From: Candidatus Puniceispirillum sp.
GTDB taxonomy: Bacteria > Pseudomonadota > Alphaproteobacteria > Puniceispirillales > Puniceispirillaceae
Reading direction: 5' to 3'
DNA: 64,000 nt
NCBI GenBank assembly: GCA_028382965.1
Contig: JAOEUK010000001.1
Location: 531,001-595,000, forward strand
Of this stretch, positions 58,836 through 64,000 are shown one piece after another. Position numbers and translations under genes: made by a program. The notes beneath the pieces are model-generated. The model worked only from the letters and a program-made list of their open reading frames with translations. It ran no database searches and was not told the DNA's origin. Every line of letters begins with the position of its first letter. Position 1 is the first letter of the stretch.

Positions 58836-59753
58836 TTATTTCCTAATTAAACTGACAAAAATGTCTTCTAAAGAACTTTGAGACGTTTTTAAATCTTGGA
58901 GGACAAAACCTGTATTTGAAATGTCACGCATTAGCCTTGTGATACCTGTTCTTGAGGCTTTGGTGTCATAGCAATATACGAGGCTTAGACGATCTTCGCT
59001 AAGTGCCAATTTGTATTTTGAGAGGGTGGATGGTATTTTCTTTATAGGTGATTTAAAATTGATCTTTAATTCTTTTCTACCCATTCTTGTCATTAATGCA
59101 TCTTTGTTTTCAACAAATATGATTTTCCCCTTGTCGAGTAGGGCTACCCTGTCTGCCATCATTTCAGCTTCTTCGATGTAATGGGTAGTCAAAAGGATAG
59201 TTACACCATTGACCTTTAACGAGTTTACTAGATTCCACATGTCTCGGCGCAACTCGACATCCACGCCAGCTGTTGGTTCATCTAGGAATAATATTTTAGG
59301 GTCATGGCTTAACGCTTTAGCTATCATTACGCGTCGCTTCATGCCGCCTGACAGCTCTTTAATCATCTGCTTTCGCTTTTCCCAAAGTGACAATTTTTGG
59401 AGAACGTCCTCTAAAAATTCTCTGCTTTCTGGATATCCAAACATTCCCCTAGTAAAGCGAACTGTGTCATAAACTGTTTCGAATGGCTCCAGCATAATTT
59501 CTTGAGGAACTAGTCCAATGAGCTGACGGGTTTTACGATACTCAGTAACGGTGTCATGGCCATCTACTTTTATTTCACCACTGTCATGAGTTAGTAGACC
59601 ACAAATTGTTGAGATCAAGGTTGTTTTTCCAGCACCATTTGGACCAAGCAAGGCAATGATTTCACCTTTATTAACTTCCAAGTTTACGTCATCAAGTGCA
59701 TTTGTTCCGTCACTGTAGGCTTTACTTAATTTGGAAATGCTAATTATAGACAT
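58836..59753 (-). CDS. ABC exporter ATP-binding protein (YadG-like)
   Basis: 305 aa. Walker A GPNGAGKTT in the first 40 residues, Q-loop GLVPQEIMLEPFETV, signature LSGGMKRRVMIAKAL, Walker B ILFLDEPTAGVDVELRRDMW, switch His in LTTHYIEEAEMMADRV. The FETV and GVDVELR wording is the YadG/CcmA-like exporter type. The C-terminal 80 residues (KINFKSPIKKIPSTLSKYKLALS ... LQDLKTSQSSLEDIFVSLIRK) form the usual regulatory tail. It pairs with the YadH-like permease, whose start is 4 bases beyond its stop. The promoter must lie in the 59754-59937 region shared with the BKACE gene. The substrate is unknown. Confidence 0.94.
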   Translation of the reverse strand: MSIISISKLSKAYSDGTNALDDVNLEVNKGEIIALLGPNGAGKTTLISTICGLLTHDSGEIKVDGHDTVTEYRKTRQLIGLVPQEIMLEPFETVYDTVRFTRGMFGYPESREFLEDVLQKLSLWEKRKQMIKELSGGMKRRVMIAKALSHDPKILFLDEPTAGVDVELRRDMWNLVNSLKVNGVTILLTTHYIEEAEMMADRVALLDKGKIIFVENKDALMTRMGRKELKINFKSPIKKIPSTLSKYKLALSEDRLSLVYCYDTKASRTGITRLMRDISNTGFVLQDLKTSQSSLEDIFVSLIRK

Positions 59754-59840
59754 TTAAAAAAAACCTAGTGTTGTTAAAAATATTTATTGGCTTAGGAGAG
59801 GCCCTTTGGCGCGAGGCTAATAAACTTAGGTGTATTTTTG

Positions 59841-59868
59841 TTACACGATTTCTAGAGATACGTATAAT
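59841..59868 (+). promoter_or_regulatory. Probable sigma-70-type promoter of the BKACE-ggt unit
   Basis: TTACAC (59841-59846), 16-bp spacer and a perfect TATAAT (59863-59868), 70 bp before the BKACE start. The preceding decamer TTACACGATT also occurs at 56106-56115, upstream of the second Ggt-like gene. Confidence 0.5.
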
Positions 59869-59937
59869 GTGTTTTAGGTTAATGATCCAACTGGTTTTTA
59901 GCTAAATATAACGTTATTAACAAAAAAAGGAGGTAAC

Positions 59938-60807
59938 ATGCCATCTACAATTATTTCTTGTGCAGTCACTGGCTCAGCGCCAACTCCAAACTTAAACCCA
60001 GCGGTACCGGTAACACCCAAAGAAATTGCAGCTAGCGCAATTGAAGCAGCTAAGGCAGGTGCAGCTATAGTGCACTGTCATGTCCGCGATCCCAAAACTA
60101 AATTGCCCAGCATGGACCCCGCTCATTACAAAGAGGTGACAGAGAGAATCCGGGAAAGTGATACTGATGTCATTATTAACCTAACAACTGGTCCGGGCGC
60201 GCGCTATATACCGTCTGCTGACGTGCCGGGCCAAGCGTCCTTAGACAGTAAAATGTGTACTCCAGAGCGCCGTGTTGTTCATGTTGAAGAGTTGTCACCG
60301 GAAATCTGTTCTCTTGATGTTGCAACTATGAATTTTAATAAACACGTATTTTTGAATCATCCAGATCACTTGGCAATTATGGCTGAACGTATTGGCGCCG
60401 CGGGGACAAAGCCCGAGTTAGAGGTCTTTGATACTGGGCATATCATGTTAGCAAAAAAAATGATTGCAGATGGCTTGATTGAGGCACCTCCATATTTTCA
60501 ATTTTGTTTGGGAATTTCCTACGGTGCGCCAGCTAATGTTGAGACGATGATTTTAATGCGAGATATGTTGCCAGAGGGGGCTGTTTGGTCAGCATTTGGT
60601 ATTTCAAGGTTTCAGTTCCCAATCGTTGCTGCTGCAGTCTTGCTTGGGGGTAATGCTCGAGTTGGACTTGAAGACAACATATATCTTGAAAAAGGAGTGC
60701 TGGCTCCATCAAATGCAGCCTTAGTTGAAAAGGCTGGAAAAATTGTCCACCAATTAGGTGGGAGTTTAGCAACTGTGAAAGAGGCACGCCAGCGTCTGGG
60801 ACTTTAA
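59938..60807 (+). CDS. BKACE family enzyme (3-keto-5-aminohexanoate cleavage-like)
   Basis: 289 aa. The AAGGAGGT at 59927-59934 is the strongest ribosome-binding site I saw in the window. TIM-barrel beta-keto acid cleavage enzymes condense a beta-keto acid with acetyl-CoA and give acetoacetate plus a new CoA ester. The family marks are SCAVTGSAPTPNLNPAVPVTP, HCHVRDP with zinc ligands His46 and His48 (identical numbering to Kce), and FQFCLGISYGAPANVETMILMRDMLPEG. NARVGLEDNIYL carries the acidic third ligand (Glu245). BKACE substrates range from 3-keto-5-aminohexanoate to dehydrocarnitine and simple 3-keto acids; the specificity here cannot be read. It is followed after 5 bp by a periplasmic Ggt gene, an unusual partner. 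Confidence 0.93.
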   Translation: MPSTIISCAVTGSAPTPNLNPAVPVTPKEIAASAIEAAKAGAAIVHCHVRDPKTKLPSMDPAHYKEVTERIRESDTDVIINLTTGPGARYIPSADVPGQASLDSKMCTPERRVVHVEELSPEICSLDVATMNFNKHVFLNHPDHLAIMAERIGAAGTKPELEVFDTGHIMLAKKMIADGLIEAPPYFQFCLGISYGAPANVETMILMRDMLPEGAVWSAFGISRFQFPIVAAAVLLGGNARVGLEDNIYLEKGVLAPSNAALVEKAGKIVHQLGGSLATVKEARQRLGL

Positions 60808-60812
60808 ATCAC

Positions 60813-62558
60813 ATGTTTTTAAGTATTATTAGAGACATCAATCTAACTCTTATCTGCTTTACTGCCTTGCTAAGTTCTGCGCATGGCATTGAAATAGAAA
60901 GGTCTTTGAATTGGAAGCGGCAGGGCCAACCTGTGGTTTCAAAGAATTGGATGTTGTCTGTTGCCAACCCCTATGCCGCTAAAGCAGGCGCTGAGATTCT
61001 TTCGAAAGGAGGATCTGCGGCAGATGCAATGGTTGCTGTTCAAACTGTTTTAGGTTTGGTTGAGCCTCAGAGCTCAGGATTGGGTGGAGGCGCCTTTTTG
61101 TTATGGTTTGATGCAGAAAGTGGACAGATAGTTACTCTGGATGCCCGAGAAACTGCTTCTCGTCACGTTACGTCAAAACTGTTTCAGGATGAAGCTGGAG
61201 AGCCCCTTAAATTTTATGACGCAGTAGTTGGTGGCCGGTCTGTTGGAGTTCCAGGCATACCAGCCCTAATGCTGGAAGCGCATCAACGTTGGGGAAAATT
61301 GGAATGGCCGACGTTATTTAAAGATGGGATCGGTCTCGCTGGTTTGGGGTTTGCTGTGTCTCCAAGACTTTCAATGCTGATTGCTCGCGATAAAAAATGG
61401 CTTTCCAGATTTGCAGCGACTGCAAATTATTTCTTTCCCAAAGGAGAGCCACTTGAAGCTGGACAGATTTTAAAGAACCAAGGTTATGCAAATACATTAG
61501 CCTCAATTGCTTTTGACAAAGGGCACTCATTCTACAAGGGAGAGATTGCTCAAGATATTGTTTCTACTGTCCATGCTGCATCAGGAAATCCTGGGAAGCT
61601 AGATCATTTGGATCTTGAGGGGTATCAGGTAAAAGAGAGGCCAGCTGTATGTTTAGATTATCGTGGGTATAATGTTTGTGGCATGGGACCGCCATCTTCT
61701 GGTGGTCTAACAGTTGGTCAAATTCTTGGGATGCTTGAGCACTATGATTTGCCACGGATGGGCTATAAATCAGCAGAAGCTTGGCGATTAATTGGTGATG
61801 CGTCACGGCTAGCTTTTGCTGACCGCGGGAGGTTTATGGCTGATAGCGACCACGTTCATGTCCCAGTCTATGGACTCCTTGATGCCAAGTATCTTAGAGC
61901 ACGTTCGTTACTTCTGGACCGAGTGGGGGCACTGGACGAGGTAATGCCGGGCAACCCACCTTTTGTTAACGCGTTATCCTTTGCGGACGACCAGAGTGAA
62001 GAATTTCCGTCGACATCCCATATTTCCATTGTTGATCAATATGGCAACGCATTATCCATGACTACCAGCATTGAAAATGTGTTTGGTTCTCGGTTGATGA
62101 CTGAAGGTGGATTTTTGCTCAATAATCAGATGACAGACTTTTCTTTTCGTTCTCATAAGAATGGTGTTCCAGTAGCAAATAGAGTTGGTCCTGGTAAAAG
62201 GCCACGATCCTCTATGGCGCCTACCATCCTACTCAAGGAAGGTAGGCCTACTTTAGTAATTGGATCACCAGGTGGTAGTAGAATTATTAGTTACGTTGCT
62301 CAAGCAATAATTGCCCATGTTGACTGGGGTATGGATGCTCAGCAGGCAGTATCCATGCCTCATTTCGTTAACAAGTCTGGCAGTTTTGAGCTTGAGCAAG
62401 GCACCTATGCAGAAACATTTGCAGACGAACTGAAAGCGATAGGCTTTAAAGTAAAGGTGCGGAGTTTAAATTCTAGCCTTCATGCAATCGTAGTTAAAGA
62501 CTCTGGTCTTGCCGGTGGAGCGGACCCTCGTCGTGAAGGGGTTGTTATTGGAAATTAG
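60813..62558 (+). CDS. ggt: Gamma-glutamyltransferase, periplasmic, classical type
   Basis: 581 aa with a signal peptide of about 25 residues (FTALLSSAHG). The catalytic Thr401 in PSTSHISIV should start the small subunit after autoprocessing. In contrast to the two cytoplasmic paralogues, the gamma-glutamyl-binding residues are conserved: TLDARETA holds the Arg equivalent to E. coli Arg114, NNQMTDFS keeps Asp433, and PRSSMAPT keeps Ser462-Ser463. MTTSIENVFGS and GSPGGSRII are also standard. It would hydrolyse or transfer the gamma-glutamyl group of glutathione and gamma-glutamyl peptides in the periplasm, releasing amino acids for the Aap and Dpp importers. The start is 5 bp after the BKACE stop, so the two are co-transcribed. 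No terminator is obvious behind it. Confidence 0.95.
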   Translation: MFLSIIRDINLTLICFTALLSSAHGIEIERSLNWKRQGQPVVSKNWMLSVANPYAAKAGAEILSKGGSAADAMVAVQTVLGLVEPQSSGLGGGAFLLWFDAESGQIVTLDARETASRHVTSKLFQDEAGEPLKFYDAVVGGRSVGVPGIPALMLEAHQRWGKLEWPTLFKDGIGLAGLGFAVSPRLSMLIARDKKWLSRFAATANYFFPKGEPLEAGQILKNQGYANTLASIAFDKGHSFYKGEIAQDIVSTVHAASGNPGKLDHLDLEGYQVKERPAVCLDYRGYNVCGMGPPSSGGLTVGQILGMLEHYDLPRMGYKSAEAWRLIGDASRLAFADRGRFMADSDHVHVPVYGLLDAKYLRARSLLLDRVGALDEVMPGNPPFVNALSFADDQSEEFPSTSHISIVDQYGNALSMTTSIENVFGSRLMTEGGFLLNNQMTDFSFRSHKNGVPVANRVGPGKRPRSSMAPTILLKEGRPTLVIGSPGGSRIISYVAQAIIAHVDWGMDAQQAVSMPHFVNKSGSFELEQGTYAETFADELKAIGFKVKVRSLNSSLHAIVVKDSGLAGGADPRREGVVIGN

Positions 62559-63014
62559 CTGAACTGTATTAGCCAAACAGTTGAAAACAGCTATATTGCA
62601 GCTAATAAAGAATGAATTTGGCTTTGGCTTATAGCCCAACGCATGAGTAATGTATTTTTTTGTGAACCCTTGCTATGGAACTTGTACGCTGATCAATTGA
62701 TTAGTGGATGGGATACCTTAATTTATTACACGCTCAATTTTTATTCTAAGGGGATTCTTCATCTTTGCGTCGAAACTACTGTTTACCCAGTTTTTTGAGC
62801 AAGCTAAATAAACAGTATCATAGGTGCCTGGTTCTTGAGGGCGGTTGATCATAACTCGGAAGGTAAATTACTTTGCTAAACAGTAAAAAAGAAAGCCAAA
62901 AAGGCTAAATTTACAGGCCACAAATAACCGTTGCGTCAAGCTCGCTTCTTCGGCACTTTACTAACAATTATATATCATGATTTTGTATTTTAGAATTTTG
63001 GGGAGATCTTTTTA
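62559..63014. other. Intergenic region between ggt and the CoA-transferase gene
   Basis: 456 bp with no credible gene. AACTGT (62562-62567) and ACAGTT (62577-62582) form a weak hairpin with no T tract, so I do not call a terminator. AGCC-AAAAA-GGCT near 62893 is a small hairpin. GGGGAG about 10 bases before 63015 serves as ribosome-binding site for the next gene. Nothing else was seen. Confidence 0.5.
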
Positions 63015-64000
63015 ATGCCAGCTTCATCAGTACGGAATGAAAGCCCATTGAGTGGGATCCGGGTTCTAGAGCTTGGACAAATTGCTGCTGGCCCGTTTAC
63101 CGCATCGTTGTTAGCTGATCTAGGGGCTGATGTGGTGAAGATAGAACGCCCTGATGGCGGCGATGGTATGCGACAATGGCCACCTTTTAGTTCCGGTGCC
63201 AGTGATGCTGAAGGCTATAGTGAGAATTTTGCCTCGGTTAACCGTAATAAACGCAGTGTTGCAATGGACCTCAAATGCGAGGCTGATGTTGTCGCTTTAA
63301 AAGCGCTTGTGACTGCCAGTGACATTCTTATTGAAAATTACCGGCCCGGCGTTTTAGCCCGTCTTGGGCTGGGCTACGAGGATATGAAAAAGATTAACCC
63401 AAAACTGATCTATTGTTCGATTTCTGGATATGGCCAAACTGGCCCTTATGCAACGAAGGGCGCTTTTGATGTCACAGTTCAGGGAATTTCTGGTATCATG
63501 AGCGTAACAGGTGAGCCCGGAGCCCCACCTGTTAAATGTGGTGTTCCAATTGGCGATTTCTGTGCGGGGCTTTACGCGGGATTTAGTGTTTTAGCCATGT
63601 TACGTAAGGCTGAAGAGACTGGTGCTGGAGCGCATATTGATTGTTCAATGATCGGAAGCTTGCTTGGAATTTCAGCTTTGCAAACTAGTGAATACTTTGG
63701 GAATGACTTGCCGCCTCAGAGGCTTGGCTCTGCTCATCCGCGGAATGCTCCCTATCAGGCATTTTTAGCTTCTGATGCTTATTTTGTGATTGCTGCTGGT
63801 AACGATAAATTATGGCACCAGGTTGCAAACTCAGTTGGAATGCCCGAACTATCTACTGATCAAAGATTTTTAACACAAGCCGATCGAGCTAAAAATCAAA
63901 CAGTTTTGATGGATATCTTAGCCCCCATATTCAAGACACGCACTGCCGCGGACTGGCTAACAGAAATGGATAGGCGCTCTGTTCCTTGCGCTCCAATAAA
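63015..64000 (+). CDS. CaiB/BaiF family (class III) CoA-transferase, C-terminus cut by window edge
   Basis: Open frame from ATG 63015 to the window end, 328 codons and incomplete. Class III CoA-transferase: LSGIRVLELGQIAAGPFTASLLADLGADVVKIERPDGGD is the standard opening (read here as two halves), NRNKRSVAMDLK follows, and catalytic Asp152 lies in KGAFDVTVQG, where the aspartyl carboxylate forms the covalent CoA anhydride. SGYGQTGPYATKG and VPIGDFCAGLYAGFSVLAM complete the active domain. The enzyme moves CoA between acids such as succinate, oxalate, carnitine or bile acids. The substrate is unknown; it might activate a product of the BKACE reaction encoded upstream, but the gap of 456 bp argues for its own promoter. 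Confidence 0.93.
   Translation, partial: MPASSVRNESPLSGIRVLELGQIAAGPFTASLLADLGADVVKIERPDGGDGMRQWPPFSSGASDAEGYSENFASVNRNKRSVAMDLKCEADVVALKALVTASDILIENYRPGVLARLGLGYEDMKKINPKLIYCSISGYGQTGPYATKGAFDVTVQGISGIMSVTGEPGAPPVKCGVPIGDFCAGLYAGFSVLAMLRKAEETGAGAHIDCSMIGSLLGISALQTSEYFGNDLPPQRLGSAHPRNAPYQAFLASDAYFVIAAGNDKLWHQVANSVGMPELSTDQRFLTQADRAKNQTVLMDILAPIFKTRTAADWLTEMDRRSVPCAPI

Noticed and set aside
62562-62582. AACTGT/ACAGTT hairpin after ggt as a terminator
   Set aside because: Six-bp stem and no T tract on either side; not enough to call.
1-64000. Search for CRISPR arrays, tRNA/rRNA genes, insertion sequences and prophage
   Set aside because: No regularly spaced repeats, no cloverleaf or rRNA-like sequence, no transposase or integrase frame was seen; gene order and style are uniform throughout.

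Overview
The window looks like a chromosomal stretch of a marine alphaproteobacterium with a streamlined, rather AT-rich genome. The SAR116 / Puniceispirillum-like group is my best guess, but there is no rRNA or phylogenetic marker here to prove it. Pointers are a complete Aap-type general L-amino-acid ABC transporter, a TAXI-type TRAP transporter, a flavocytochrome c sulfide dehydrogenase pair, a DmdA/GcvT-like demethylase relative and an RpoH-type heat-shock promoter before htpG. Short intergenic gaps and many overlapping starts and stops are also typical. I saw no tRNA, rRNA, CRISPR array, insertion sequence or prophage. The genes read as native chromosome, not as an island.

Layout. 0-5 kb: DMT transporter (cut by the window edge), uracil-DNA glycosylase, an azoreductase-like flavoprotein divergent from a LysR regulator with a perfect 13-bp dyad between them, and an ABC-F ATPase. 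5-11.3 kb: unknown permease, DadA-like FAD dehydrogenase (apparent AUA start), amidase, GST, HbpS/GlcG-like protein, DMT transporter. 11.8-16.4 kb: aapJQMP. 16.4-22.5 kb: DMT transporter, TIGR02444-like protein, RraA-like protein, an orphan zinc-finger mini-gene, fccA-fccB, DUF3108-like protein. 22.5-31.5 kb: htpG, histone-deacetylase-like hydrolase, then a citryl-CoA-lyase-like protein, two M20 peptidases, a Ggt-like Ntn hydrolase and a DMT transporter. 31.7-37 kb: dppABCDF-type transporter. 37-45.6 kb: amidase, M20 peptidase, DmdA-like protein, cupin, class V PLP enzyme, unusual photolyase homologue, Sel1-like protein. 46-54.7 kb: tightly packed operon of TAXI binding protein, fused TRAP permease, cupin, two FAD amino-acid dehydrogenases and an HcnA/HcnB/HcnC-like heteromeric dehydrogenase. 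54.7-64 kb: PuuB-like oxidase, a second atypical Ggt, an ABC-2 exporter, BKACE enzyme, a classical periplasmic Ggt and the start of a CaiB/BaiF CoA-transferase.

Together the genes describe an organism that scavenges dissolved amino acids, peptides and amides. Three binding-protein-dependent importers (Aap, Dpp, TAXI-TRAP) feed peptidases, amidases, Ntn hydrolases and five DAO-fold FAD oxidoreductases. Each of the three importers has a terminator-like hairpin directly behind its binding-protein gene. The most interesting points are the two cytoplasmic Ggt paralogues that have lost the residues that bind the gamma-glutamyl group, the TRAP/HcnABC-like operon with two alternative beta subunits, the AUA start, the azoR/LysR dyad and the photolyase homologue lacking the WQW motif.
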